A stretch of DNA of 64,000 nucleotides from Gnetum montanum (lineage: Eukaryota > Streptophyta > Gnetopsida > Gnetales > Gnetaceae), in NCBI GenBank assembly GCA_015680685.1, contig MNCI01034976.1, positions 192,666 to 256,665 of the forward strand, given 5' to 3'. Positions 46,057-57,899 of this stretch are shown here, piece after piece. The notes under the pieces are model-generated. The model had not been told where the DNA came from. It made no database searches and worked only from the letters and a program-made list of their open reading frames with translations. The translations under genes and the position numbers were made by a program. Within the stretch, counting starts at the first letter, position 1; the number at the start of each line of letters is the position of its first letter.

Positions 46057-46704
46057 TTAAAATTTTCTACATCCATTTGGATGCCCACACTCTAAATTTG
46101 ACCTTCATCCTACACCAGGATGAGCAACTACAATGGAGGAACATGGAAGGCAACATTATGTTGCCTTCTAACCAATTAGTTCTAGTAATGCTAAATACAC
46201 AATCTCATCAAGTTGCTAAAGACTTATTTTTAGGTGCCTCTCAAAATATAGACTCCCTCTCTTTGATGAGAATACCCTTAACCAGTAGTTATAGTCAGAT
46301 GTAAACAACCTTGGTTATGGGAAGAATGGATCTCAAGATTAGGAAGCCTCGAAAGGTGGTAACCAAGGTAGAAAAAATGAAAAGCATCAAGATAGAGACA
46401 AACATGGTGATTGGGGTAGGGATCAAAGGAGAGGGGGTAGTTGGCATCTTTCTAGTGCTAGTTATCCTTCCTATTTTCCTTTATCATCCTCATCATCTTC
46501 CTCCTCCAACGTTGATAGAAGAAGTAGAGACAATAGAAATCATGATGAGGATGAACAATGGAATAGGGATGATCATAGATCCTGCTAAGATAACAAAGAT
46601 CATGGGCATGGGTAACATGGGGATGACCATCATAGAGAGCAAAGGGACAATAGAACTCATGATAGACATCATGGCCATGATAGCGGCCATAAAGACTACT
46701 ATGA
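46057..46704 (+). pseudogene. gag: gag of element D, N-terminal part
   Basis: Starts with an N-terminal segment containing LTFILHQDEQLQW (about 46095-46135), which matches NFTFILHQDEQLRW in element C. It is followed by a linker very rich in His, Asp, Arg and Ser (46390-46704). The gene is cut at 46704 by element C and continues at 53777. Stops and shifts are present. This is gag of an Athila-like element. Confidence 0.7.
46698..46704. repeat. Possible target-site copy at the element C insertion
   Basis: ACTATGA before element C and again at 53777-53783 just after its right LTR. The 5' LTR end is degraded, so the exact 5 bp duplication within this 7-mer is uncertain. Confidence 0.4.
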
Positions 46705-47469
46705 CTATTCATTACGTGATATCGCGGCCCATGCGATATTCCAAATAAGAGGTGGTTCTTCCTTGTTTCTCATTCTAGGCCTAGACCATAGTAAAACTTT
46801 AGTAGTTTTACCTCTCCAAAGATAGAATATTTTCCATGTGCCTGCAGTAGGAACTCCAAAGTGAATGGATCTTTATTCGAGCAAATGTTATACCTAAACA
46901 CAAGTTTATGTATGGAAATAAAAACGCGCTTCTTGGATAAACCTTGCAGTGCATGGAATAGGCTAAATAGGACTTTATTTATTATTATTTACTGTTTATC
47001 ATTTAAATGCTTTATTAGTTAATTAAATCTCTCTCAACCCTTTTCTCGTAGTTAAGTGCATTCAATATGACCGCTTCGAGCACGTGCATTACACTTGGTG
47101 ATCATAGTAACAACTAGCATTTGGTAACCAAGGTTGCATTGGTTTAGGGTGTGAATGGTAAGTGGGAACAGATGCTGATGCTAGGTTAATTAAGGTTTGG
47201 TTAGTTAGTTAAAGTTAGTTAATTATTCTCTTCACCCTTCACCTCATTAGCATAGGAGATAAAACATATAAAACTATAAAAATCATATACCTCAGACTTG
47301 CTTAATCATACAACCATGAAAAATACAAGTAAGTCTAGGAAGACAACAAATAATTAACCTTAAGTGTTCCATGAGGTGTGTAGGCACTTAGTCTACAAAG
47401 TTCGACTGGATCACCCATGTAACACTCGTATTCGTATGGTTGAGTGTAGGGGTACCTCGCCACTCATCA
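46705..47469 (+). repeat. Left LTR of element C
   Basis: Ends ACCTCGCCACTCATCA at 47469. It aligns with 53046-53776 of the right LTR (AAGAGGTGGTTCTTCC, AAACCTTGCAGTGCATGG, GACCGCTTCGAGCA). Its 5' end is shorter than that of the right LTR by about 110 bases. Confidence 0.85.
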
Positions 47470-47470
47470 T

Positions 47471-47490
47471 TGGCACCGTTGCTGGGGACT
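47471..47490 (+). other. Primer-binding site of element C
   Basis: TGGCACCGTTGCTGGGGACT, one base after the LTR. Close to the tRNA-Asp complementary site (TGGCGCCGTTGCCGGGGA) used by Athila-lineage elements, with CpG-to-CpA and C-to-T changes. Confidence 0.85.
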
Positions 47491-47613
47491 AAGTGTTTGT
47501 GTACTAAGTAGGACATAGGAGATTATCCACATCATTTGGAGCTTAAATGAACCCTTAGGGTTAATTAAAAGAAAAATTATATAACGGTTAATAGCACACT
47601 GAATTAAATCAAG

Positions 47614-49400
47614 ATGTCTTCTTCTCATACAAGCATTTCACCACCTAGGGATCATACAAGAAATAGTCAGTATTCTAACATGCATAATCGAGATCCACCT
47701 ATTCCTCAACAGTATTGGATAGTATATACTCATCCTGATGAGTATATACTCAATTTTACTTTTATCCTACATCAGGATGAACAGCTACGTTGGTGATATT
47801 TGTAAGGTAACATAGTGTTACCTCAAAATTGTGCAGTCCCCAACATGCTCCTCCATGATTTGGCATAGATCAGCATGATACAACTATATGCTAAATATGT
47901 TGTAGGTGATTTCAACACAAGGGATTACCATCCTACAGAAGCACAATGTTTAAGGGACTTGCGGCAAGAGAGCCACCACACATTGTTGAAGGGCAAAGGG
48001 GTCCTACACATCCTAAGTGAAATCGGAGATGGTGAACCCATATAACAGGTTTTCTATCAAAGGATGTTCCCCCTCCTAATGATGGTGAGGAGGTGGGGTA
48101 TCAGAACTTACGCTCCATGATTCATAACCCTGGTTCTGATAACCGTGAATACCAACTGTTCACTGAGGGAACAACAACACACGACAAGGACGGGCACCTG
48201 GATCATCATCACTATCGAGGCCATAGCAGCCAAAGAGAAGGCAAAAAGCATCATCATGGTGATGGTTCTCCTTCTTCATTCCCTTCATCACATCACTCAC
48301 CCTCTCCTTCCACATCTGGATGTATCCATAGAGAGCATAATGGTGAGGATAAAGGTGAGCATAATGAGAACCCTCGACGAGAGAGTCAAGAGAGAGGATG
48401 AGGGTACTCCAGAGAATCAAGGCATGAACGAAGGGAGATTAGGAAACAATGTAGAAATCATAGATTTCATGAAAGAGATGATCATGATGAACCCCTACTA
48501 GCAACCTGGAGTATGCTAGATGTTACAGAGGTAGTTAGGATACCTACAAGGCATCAAAAGGATAGCTGGATCAAGCGCTTAGACATGAATAATATCCCAC
48601 GGTTTGAGGGGGGATATAATGCTAATCCAAAAAATCATTTACAGGCATTCCATGATGCCTACACCTTGAAAAATATAGAAAATGAGTGGCAGAAACTAAA
48701 GTTGTTCCCTAGGACACTCATCAAGGAAGCAGAAAGTTGGTACTGGTCCTTAGAGCCGAAAACCATTAGGAGATGGAGTACGATGTTAGAATTATTTAAT
48801 GATAAATACCAAACGTACTCCATAGTATCTAATTTTTGTAGACAGATCTAAGGATGGAAATAGGATAATTACAAACCCTTGGATGCTACCATGGGTTGAT
48901 ACTATGCATTGTTACATCATTGCCTGGGCCATGGCTATGCATAGCGGGATCAACTCCGTCACCTCGTAGATGGGCTAAGACATGAGACTAGGAGAACCCT
49001 TGGGACTTATGCCCAAGGGAGATTATCCAATCTTAGATCCCATGAAATTCATCGATTTTTGGAGCAAGTAGCCAAAGAAGAAGGAGAGCTATGGAAAAGA
49101 GAGAGTGCGAAAAAATACAACTGTGATCCTTCCCTCCGAAAGAAGGGAGTGAGATTTTGCGATGAAGAGGATGAGTCACCACTCGAAGAGTTGGTGAATA
49201 GAAAAACCTTGCTACTTCAAAAGCTAACAACCAAAGTGTCGGCTAAGGTGGATCAATTTTGGGATTCCTTAGACTCTAGACTTGAAACTATCTTGAAAAT
49301 TGTAGAGGAGTCTAAGGAGGAACGAAGTAGTGACCAAGACAAGAAAAAGTGGAGAGATTCAGGCCATGCATGTGACAAGGGTAAGGTAAAATAACTATCT
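47614..49400 (+). pseudogene. gag: gag (element C)
   Basis: ATG at 47614. N-terminal segment with YTHPDEYILNFTFILHQDEQ. A His/Asp/Arg/Ser-rich linker follows at 48180-48500 (HHHYRGHSSQREGKKHHHGD). The capsid core is at 48513-48851, open for 112 codons: IPRFEGGYNANPKNHLQAFHD, LFPRTLIKEAESWYWSLEP, LELFNDKYQT. It continues with A-L-L-H-H-C-L-G-H and an acidic-basic tail (49059-49394, KVSAKVDQFWDSLDSRLETI). It has a few stops and changes frame upstream of 48093. Homologous to gag of element D. Confidence 0.82.
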
Positions 49401-50068
49401 CTGATGAGGTTTTGGACTCAAACATAGAAAATGAAGGTGGATGTGAAATCTACCAATATGACCATCCTAAGGGATGTTTTCCAGTCATCTCACATCTACA
49501 AGAGTCTGGGGTGTATGCACTCAACCCGAGACTTAATAGACGATAAGCACCCCGAAGGTTACCTTATCCCTAAGGTAACCCAAGACAGTTCCACCAACCA
49601 TTAACATACTATCCAAGTGGAACTCCACCACAACCCATCAGGTAACATCAATAGTGGCAACACCCACAATCATGGGGGATTAAACCGCCTAGACAGCAAT
49701 ATCCTTACCGAAAACAGGACCCATATGGTTATTACATGCAGCAGCCAATTTCTTCAAGTGACTCTATGGATCACACAACTCCACAACATCACTACCAAGT
49801 TTGGGATTATTTTAGGACTCCTTCTCCTATGGGAGACACTCCACACATGTACCATCCTCCGAATCCATCCGCCACTCTTACACTAGTAGTTCCATTACCA
49901 TCCACTCCAACAATGCAAGGGGAACTCCCTACTCAACCATAGCAACAAAATGCTACGAGAGCTATAAACATTCAACCTACTACTGGTTCTGACAACTGCA
50001 AGAAGAGAATACCTTTCTTCAGAACCAAAAGCCTAGAGAAGCTCTCACAACAACAAGCAGTTGAGTCT
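49401..50068 (+). pseudogene. gag-PR linker (element C)
   Basis: A decayed coding linker, rich in Pro, Thr, His and Asn, that aligns with 56180-56900 of element D (N-N-S/P-S-G-N-x-H/N blocks around 49640 and 56395). No domain recognised. Confidence 0.55.
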
Positions 50069-50842
50069 GTGCACACTCCTCCAACATACAAGGCTTTGGG
50101 GCTCCCTTCAGTCCAACAACAGAGCTTAATGCATACGGTTATGTTAACACATACCATTACCAATTGGATTAAGGTAGGCCACCTTCCCAGGAAACTCTCT
50201 GATCCTAGAAGCCCCTTAATCTATTTACAATTCACCGGGAATGAACCACATAAGGCTCTTCTTGGCTTAGGTTCTGGATTCAACTTAATCTCATAAGAAA
50301 TGTATCAAGCCTGGAACCTACCATAACTTAAGAAGAGCAATATTCAACTAGCACTAGCTGACCAGTCCATCACCATTCTCTTAGGATTGGTGGAGGACAT
50401 AGTTACCACTGTGTGTGGTTGTTCATATCTAGCTGATTTCCTAGTGATAGAAGTCAACAGTAACAACGGGGGATTCCCAATTATAATCGGAAGGCCATGG
50501 CTAAGTACAATAGATGCGTACCTAGGGATTCATGATCTTTCCTTAGAGATATCTAAGGTAAATATTTATGGAAAGATCGAAAAGAAGAAAGTTCCATGCA
50601 TCACATACAGTGACTTAGAGGGTGATGACATGGAGGAATGCTCAGCATCTCTTCCATGTAACTGGTGTGCCCTAGAAACACAAATACAACAATGCCTATA
50701 TGTAGCAACCACACAAGTAGTAGACATCCCATGGTTGATAGCTAATCGAAAGAGTAACCGACCAACATGCATGGAACCAACTGGGGGAACAACTCATGCA
50801 CACAACGAAGGCATAGATATATTAGAATATGAGCATCACTAA
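50069..50842 (+). pseudogene. Aspartic protease, PR (element C)
   Basis: Core near 50240-50290 reads KALLGLGSGFNLIS, where the family has A-L-L-D-S/L-G-S, so the catalytic Asp is lost (D to G). E-M-Y-Q-A-W-N-L-P and FPIIIGRPWLSTIDAYLGI follow (50380-50535). The frame 50387-50842 is open. After it the sequence becomes non-coding rather than entering RT. Confidence 0.78.
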
Positions 50843-52884
50843 CTTCCATCCCTTAACCTGAAAACATCAATCGGGAGAAGTTGGACACTCCTAAGACATT
50901 CAAATAGGCACTCATTATTTTGGATCTCTTCCTTTCAATTTAGTCATGGGGGAGATAGCCACCTATGCTAATCATCTAGAGCCCTTAGTTCTTTTAAGTT
51001 TTTATTTTGCATATTTTTGTTTTACACATTTTTGTTTTACAAATTTCTTTAACTTTTATTGTTTTTGTTTTACAACATTGTTACACTTTTTCATTTCTTT
51101 GTGTGAGTGTGTGTGTGTGTTATCCATCTTGTTAAGTTTGTCATTTAATAAGTGTTTTTCATGATGGTATAATTTTTTTTCTATTGTTTGCTAATGTTTG
51201 GTTTTTACCTTTAAGTTATGATGTTGATACTAAGGTATCGTTTTTTTGATATGATAGGCAATGAGTCCACTTCATCCATTCATCCACAAAATTCTATGGT
51301 CTCTCTTGGCTTGGAAGTGTATAGTCTCCTTTTTCAATAATCAGACTTATAACAAATCGGTGACTGGGTATTTCTCAAACTAAGGAAGAACTCAAGGATT
51401 GAAAAGGGTGTGACTTAAGGAAACTTGATGTATTTGTGTTAGCCATTCTCTTGGGTTGTTGGATGTTTTCTTCTAGAGTTTTCTTACTGTTTTAACATTA
51501 CCCAATTATCGAGAAGCTAAGAAAATAAAAATAACAAAGTCTTTTCATGGTGTGGTTCTCACGAAAAAGTCAAAAAAAGAAAAAAATAGTGAAAATTCAA
51601 AGCACACCCCTTAGAAAAAATAATCATTTGGGCTACAAGCACTGGTTATGGAACTAAAATAAACATGTTCCCTCTAACTAAGGCCCTTCTCACTTCCCAT
51701 TCTCTACTCCTTTATTTTGTTAGAATGGTAGTGGCTCTTGGGTGAAGGCATTCTTGTTACTTCGAGTGGATGGATTGGTTGAATGCATTGATGCAAAGTC
51801 ATTGGATGTGGTTTGCTTGAGGTTGGACTTGGAATGGGATTTGCTAATTGCTTGAGGCCAGACTTGGAATGGGATCTACTAAGTCACATTAACCATGTAA
51901 TGCACAAGGGGCTGTACACCACCTTGTTCTTGAGACTCCATTCTCTCTCTTCTTTCCATCATTCTTCCTTTATTTTCCACCTCATTGCCAGTTGTATCAT
52001 TAGAGTATATCTTGGTGGATACATTTTTTTATTTTTGGTAAATTCTTGCGGTTAAGACCTTAACTCTTGTTCCAAATGACATTCCTAGAGCCTACAGACT
52101 CTTTGAATGTGGGTTTGTCAAGGCATTCAGGGCATGATCCTACTTTGGGGAGGATCCACTGATATTCCTATTTGGTACACCAGTTAAATTCTTTCCCTTA
52201 ACATTTTTGCAATCCACTCTATTTTTTTCATTTCCATCTTGAGATCCACTTCATCGACATCACAGTTGTTTCTTTTTCTCCACCTTTCTTGTTCTTTTTC
52301 TTTCTCCAATCTATCACTACCGAAGGTTCGCTCTTAGTCATGGGGGTCCAAACCCAAATTTTTTCAATTTTCTCTTAATCCCTACACCTTCAGTAGTCAC
52401 CACTATGATATCTCCAGATTCGTATTAGCCATACCACAACTCAGCCAATGGACCTTTCACCAAATCAAGGTATCAATTTCATTATGATTCATTTACCCTT
52501 GCTAATATAAAGATTATGTTGTGTGTGCAGATGGTAATCATGCAACAACGGATTGAATCTGAAAGGAATACTTGGAATGGATTGGTGTTGAAGTAGCTAT
52601 GCAAGGAACGAGATCAATGGTGCGCTTATGGATGGACAACGAAAGGCACAATCTTGGTGTTGGCAGTAGTAGAATTCTTCTTCTCTCTTCTCTCTCAGCT
52701 ACCAAATGAGGCCTAATGTCAAATGTATAAGGTGTTCACTCCTATTATCATGAACACCAGTTTTTCCATGTCTTGTAATGATGATTCGTTCACATGTCAT
52801 CCCATTCACCATTAGTTCCATCCCAGTCAATAATCCCATACCTTCCTGATATTATTGTAAGGAACTCAAGGACGAGTTTTTATT
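50843..52884. other. 3' non-coding region of element C
   Basis: No gene. It aligns with 60510-61850 of element D and, at its end (52690-52884), with 24120-24325 of the ORF-E relic. Contains T-rich stretches (51000-51075), a short (GT)n at 51105-51120, and two inner copies of the polypurine-like TTAGTCATGGGGG (50939-50955, 52334-52347). A piece at about 52530-52690 may be the remains of ORF-E. Confidence 0.6.
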
Positions 52885-52898
52885 TAGTCATGGGGGTA
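52885..52898 (+). other. Polypurine tract of element C
   Basis: TTAGTCATGGGGGTA immediately before the TG of the right LTR; identical to the tract before the LTR at 24338. Confidence 0.75.
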
Positions 52899-53776
52899 TG
52901 ATGGGATGCAAGATCGCATGGGCTGCGATATCACGTATGCAATATCACGACTGCCATGATATCACATCCCACGCGATATTGCATATGCGATATTGTGTCG
53001 TCCCCACCAATATCGCGTATGCAATATCGCGGTGCACTGCCAAGTATACAAATAAGAGGTGGTTCTCCCTTGTTTCTCATTCTAGTCCTAGACCGTAGCA
53101 AACTTCTGGTAGTTTTACCTCTCTAGAAATAGAATATTTTCCATGTGCCCACAATAGGAACTCCAAAGTGAACGGATCTTTATTCGAGCAAATGTTGTAC
53201 CTGAACACAAGTTTATGTACAGAAATAAAGACCCGCTTCTTGGATAAACCTTGCAGTGCATGGAATAGGCTAAATAGGAATTTATTTATTGTTATTTACT
53301 TTTTATCATTTAAATGCTTTATTAGTTAATTAAATCTCTCTCAACCATTTTCCCATAGTTAAGTGCATTCAATACGACCGCTTCGAGCATGTGCGTTACG
53401 CTTGGTGATCCCAGTAACGACTAGCATTTGGTAACCAAGGTTGCATTGGTTCAGGATGTGAATGGTATGTGGGAATGGATGTTGATGCTAGGTTAATTAA
53501 GGCTTGGTTAGTTAGTTAAAGTTAGTTAATTATTCTCTTCACCCTTCACCTCATTAGCATAGGAGATAAAACATAAAAAACTATAAAAATCATATACCTT
53601 AGACTTTCTTAACCATACAACCATGACAAATACAAGTAAGTCTAGGAAGACAATGAATGATTAACCTTAAGTGTTCCATGAGGTGTGTAGGCACTTAGTT
53701 TGTGAAGTTCGATCGGATTGTGCATGTAACACTCATATTCGTATGGTTCAGTGTAGGGGTACCTCGCCACTCATCA
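52899..53776 (+). repeat. Right LTR of element C
   Basis: Starts TGATGGGATGC and ends CACTCATCA. Its first 130 bases hold a dense set of GATATC / ATATCGCG palindromes mostly missing from the left LTR. Confidence 0.87.
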
Positions 53777-54315
53777 ACTATGAGGACCTGTTATTAGCTA
53801 CTAAGAACATGTTAAACATTTTGGAGGTTATCAGAATTCCAACCATGCACATGAAAGATAGTCATGTTAAATGATTGAATATGTATAATATCTTCAAGTT
53901 CAAAGGGGGGTATAATTTAGATCCATGAAATCACCTACAAGTCTTTCATGATGCTTTTGTCTTGTAGAATGTGGAAAATAAATGGAAAAAAATAAAATTA
54001 TTCCTAAGTATACTTATTAAAGAAGCAAAAAGCTAGTACTGGTCCTTAGAACCAGAATATATTTTTGTGATAGAGTATAATGCTAGAGCTATTCAATGAA
54101 AAGTATCAAACATACTCTGAAGTATTTAATTTGAGGAGGCAAATCCAAGGATGGTAACAAGGAACTCATGAGTCCTTGGATGTGGCTATGGGTAGGTACT
54201 ACTCTTTGTTACATCACTACCCAAGCCTTGGATACTCCCAATAGGATTAGCTGCACCATATCATAGATGGGATCAGAATTGAAAAAAAGAGAATCCTTGG
54301 GGTCTATGCCTAAGG
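53777..54315 (+). pseudogene. gag: gag of element D, capsid part
   Basis: Continues gag after element C. V-I-R-I-P-T-M-H-M-K-D-S at about 53830-53870 and FKFKGGYNLDP at 53895-53930 match the capsid of C; L-F-L-S-I-L-I-K-E-A-K-S and Y-Y-S-L-L-H-H-Y-P-S-L-G-Y follow. Interrupted again at 54316 by a solo LTR and resumes at 55779. Confidence 0.7.
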
Positions 54316-55773
54316 TGAAATACCAAAAAATATAGGCTAGATCTTCTTGATCTTAAATTTTCCTAAGTGTTAGAATGGTACCACTTTCTACAAATTTTTC
54401 TAAGTGCAGGGACTATGCTCACCCCTAGTCAAGATTGTAGTCAACCTCCATTGAATAGCATAGTCAGCACATGATCATGTTTACAAGATTTTTTCTAATT
54501 CTTGGACTACACTCTTCCCTAGTCTAGAGCGTAGTTAGCATGCAACACCATTTTCTACAAAATTTTTCTATTATTATGACTATGCTCTACCCTAGTCCAG
54601 AGTGTAGTTAAGAAAAGTTAGCTAGAATAGCCTTCAAAGGCCTCCACAACATGGCACTGGCATTCACCTCTAGTTTGACACATCTTCGACAAGCATGATT
54701 AGTAAGTTTCACCCTTTTTATACTCCTTTTTTATCCCAAAATTGTAACTACGCTCTACCCCACTCTAGATAGTGGATAGCATAGTCTTAAACAATTGCAT
54801 TTTTCAGGTACGTTGCAATCTTCTCCATGTACTTAGTAGTATAGTCACAGTCCTGTAGCCTGACAGAGTCTGTTAGAGTAAGAAATAGCATAACATTGCT
54901 TACCTCAATGGAGAGCATAGTTGGGTGATAGCATAGTCCCAACCATCCCACTACCATGCAATAGTCTCTCCGTGTTTTCCAATAACCCTAACCCTATAAA
55001 TACCTCCATCATCTACATTTTAGGTGTTGGCATTTCTATTTATTGACATTGCATTTTGGCATTCTTGGACAAATGAGACCCAAAGGCTTTGGGGAAACGA
55101 GACTTGAAGACACACCAACACACTAGAGAGAGGTAGAGTTGTGTCCCATAGTCCACTACAGTCCCACCACAACTTAGTAGTCCACCGCAACCCATGATAC
55201 ACTACAATGGCCTACCTAGTAAGCATAGATACCATGGCAAGCACTAGACTTCTTAGCCCAACATCACCAAGACTGTGAATATGCTCTCCACTATGCATGT
55301 TGCACACTGCATACCTTCTAAACCCCTTTTAGAGTTAACTATGCTCAACCCCATTTGGGGTAGTGTTCTGTTTCTTTCTCTTGCATTTTTCACACTTTAT
55401 TTGCATTTTTCACATTTTTAACATGTAGTCATGTTTTAACTATTCTTGGATAGTAGTATCTATGTGTTGGCATCCTGATTTTCATTGGAACCCTTGACTA
55501 CACTCACCCCTCAGGCACCCATGACTATGCTCTACACCATTGCAAGCACTACTTAAACACTTGGCATCATTTACGTTCACATCATGGCTAACCATGCCAT
55601 CCTTGGTTGCATCCAACACCCTAGTTGTACTTGGTAAAGTTCCTATTCAATCAATAAGATCATTTAGGACACCTCATCTCCACTTCTAATAGGCCCTCGT
55701 ACAAGTTCAAGGTTAGGCTATGCATCCATTGACCCCTCGGTGATTTTAGCCACCAACGTTTTTAGTCATTACA
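54316..55773 (+). mobile_element. Solo LTR of the A/B type with perfect target duplication
   Basis: TGAAATACC at 54316 to GTTTTTAGTCATTACA at 55773, flanked by TAAGG on both sides (54311-54315 and 55774-55778). TATA box TATAAATA at 55005-55012 in ACCCTATAAATACCTCC. The layout resembles the A and B LTRs, with a shared start, promoter block and end. It disrupts gag of element D. A solo LTR is the usual product of recombination between the two LTRs of a complete element. Confidence 0.88.
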
Positions 55774-55778
55774 TAAGG

Positions 55779-56940
55779 GAGACTTTCTAAGCTAAGGTCC
55801 ATCAAATTCAAAGGCTCATTGAGTAAGTGATCAAAGAGGAAGAAGAGCTAAAAAATGGAAAAGTATAGATCAATACAACAAGGATCCTTCCATCTACAAA
55901 AGGGAGGTCCATTTCTATGAAAATGAGGAGGAGGCATCACTTGATGAAGCGATGCAAAGGAAAACCTTTCCAATTCAAAAAATTATTACTAAAATATTGG
56001 CTAAGGTAGATAAAATGTACAACTACTTAGATGAAAATTCCAAACTACTCTAAAAATTATAGAGAAAAGTAGAAATCAAGGAGGTAGTGATCATGATAGA
56101 AGGAAGAAGAAGAATGTTGAACATGAACATCAAAAAGCTAAGGGCAAAGCTGCAACAATAGAGGAGGTTGCAGATATCAAGTCTGATGATGGTGGTGTGA
56201 CATCTATCAACATGAATATTCTAAGGGCTATTTTTCTATGGTGTCACACTTACAAGAATCTATGAAGGGGTATGCTTTAAACCTATACTAGCAAAATAAC
56301 AAGCACCTAGGAGGTTACCATATCTAAAACCAATTATCAGTAGTAGTTCCACCAATAAGCCTAATATCTAAGTGAAGCACCACATCAACCTCATGAACAA
56401 TAGTAGTAGTGGAAACACCCATATTCATGGGGGACGCCACCTTCAATGCAGTAATACCCTTACTGCAAACCAAACTCATATGAATACTACATTTAGCAAT
56501 CCATCTCTTCACTTGATACTTCTAGTCATGCTTCCTTCCCACATCACTACTACCTTACTAAATACTACAGATCATAATCACCAAGAGGAATTCCCCATTT
56601 TCTTACTATCCTCATCACCACCCTTCCATTGCTGCACCTCCACCTTCAACTCCTCTACCACCTACTCCAGCCATGTAGAGGGAGATACCTACATAGCCAT
56701 TGTATAGAAATGCTATGAGGGCTATAAATTTACAGTTGGCTCCCCAACTAAGTGGTTCTAAATATAAGCCTTAAAAAAGATCATTCTTTAAAACCAAGAG
56801 TTTCATAAATCCCTTACAAATACCTATGGTTATTGGCCTTGCTTCTACCTCCTCTAAAATGTCTCTCTAGCAGCCTTTAAATCAAAGCATCCCCAAATTA
56901 CATACCTCCATGTTAACCCATGCAATCATAGATTAGATTA
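55779..56940 (+). pseudogene. gag: gag C-terminal part and linker of element D
   Basis: I-Q-R-L-I-E near 55815 and K-E-E-E-E-L-K-N-G align with LEQVAKEEGELWKRE of element C. An acidic/basic tail and a Pro/His/Thr-rich linker follow to PR. Many stops. Confidence 0.65.
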
Positions 56941-57480
56941 AGGTTTTCCATCATTTGAGGAAGATATCTAATCTTTGGAGTCCTCTTATTTACTTACAAA
57001 TTGTTAGAAATGAACCATGTAAGGCTCTTCTGGATTCAGACTCTAGAGTTAACTTGATTTCGCAAGAAATGTACAATGCTTGGAACCTACCTCCACTCAA
57101 AAGAAGTAACATCAGATTAGAGCTAGTATACCAATCCATCACTATTTTCTTGGGATTAGTAGAAGTCATCATAACCATCATTTGTGGATGATCCTATCCT
57201 GTCAACTTCCTAATGATCCATGTGAAGAATTGTAAAGGTGATTTTCTTATTATCATGGAAAGAGCATGGATGAGTGCTATTGATGCTAGGTTAGGGATTC
57301 CAGACCTTTCCTTGAGAATTTCCTATGAAAATGAGTTTGGAAATATCAAGAAGAAAAGAGTTTCATGCATCACATATAGTGACATGGGGTGCCATTGCAT
57401 GCAAAGACTATGGACTATTAAAAGCACATCCCTTCAAGCATGTAATCAATGTGTAGAAATAACTAAGATTTAGAGGTTCC
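56941..57480 (+). pseudogene. Aspartic protease, PR (element D)
   Basis: CKALLDSDSRVNLISQEMYN at about 57018-57078 keeps the catalytic Asp-Ser but has D for the following Gly. F-L-I-I-M-E-R-A-W-M-S-A-I-D-A-R-L-G-I follows at 57240-57300. The two longest pieces (56955-57191 and 57213-57473) are in one frame, broken by a TGA. Confidence 0.78.
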
Positions 57481-57899
57481 TGTATGTAATAGCCACTAAG
57501 TAGGAGGGTACTTAGTGGCTGAAAACTAAAAATGAGGTGAGATCAATAATGTGTATGAAACCAACTTAAAGCCTCACAATTTCTTATGTGTAAATCATGG
57601 ATCAATTGGAGTGGATCCATCACCAACTCTTTAAGGAATAGAGCAAAATCAATTCGGGAGAGTTGGAGATCCCTAAAATGCTCAAACATGAGCCCTTGAG
57701 CTAAAGGCTCTATCAACAGGAATGGAATATGGCTTCTTAAACAATGGTAAGCTTGTCATTATCAATGCCACACTTGCTCCTACATAAAGAAGAAATTATC
57801 AGAGGTTGTTAACAAATGACCTATAGCCTTCAATTGGTTATATCATGAGCTTAGGAATTGATCCAAGGATATGCTAGCATAGAATATATATATATAATC

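Larger units (their letters stand above)
46705..53776 (+). mobile_element. Element C: 7.1 kb Athila-like element lacking RT, RNase H and INT
   Basis: LTRs about 46705-47469 and 52899-53776. The primer-binding site TGGCACCGTTGCTGGGGACT follows the left LTR; in its family this pairs with tRNA-Asp, the primer typical of Athila elements. The inside encodes gag (47614-49400) and PR (about 50070-50700), then runs straight into 3' non-coding sequence. The whole RT-RH-INT block and ORF-E present in element D are missing. It is nested inside gag of the related element D. It was probably mobilised in trans, or deleted after insertion. Confidence 0.85.

Noticed and set aside
46458-46748. Open frames on both strands in the Ile/Met-rich and Tyr/His-rich stretch
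   Set aside because: They are out-of-frame readings of the His/Asp/Arg-rich gag linker of element D; the gag frame matches element C.
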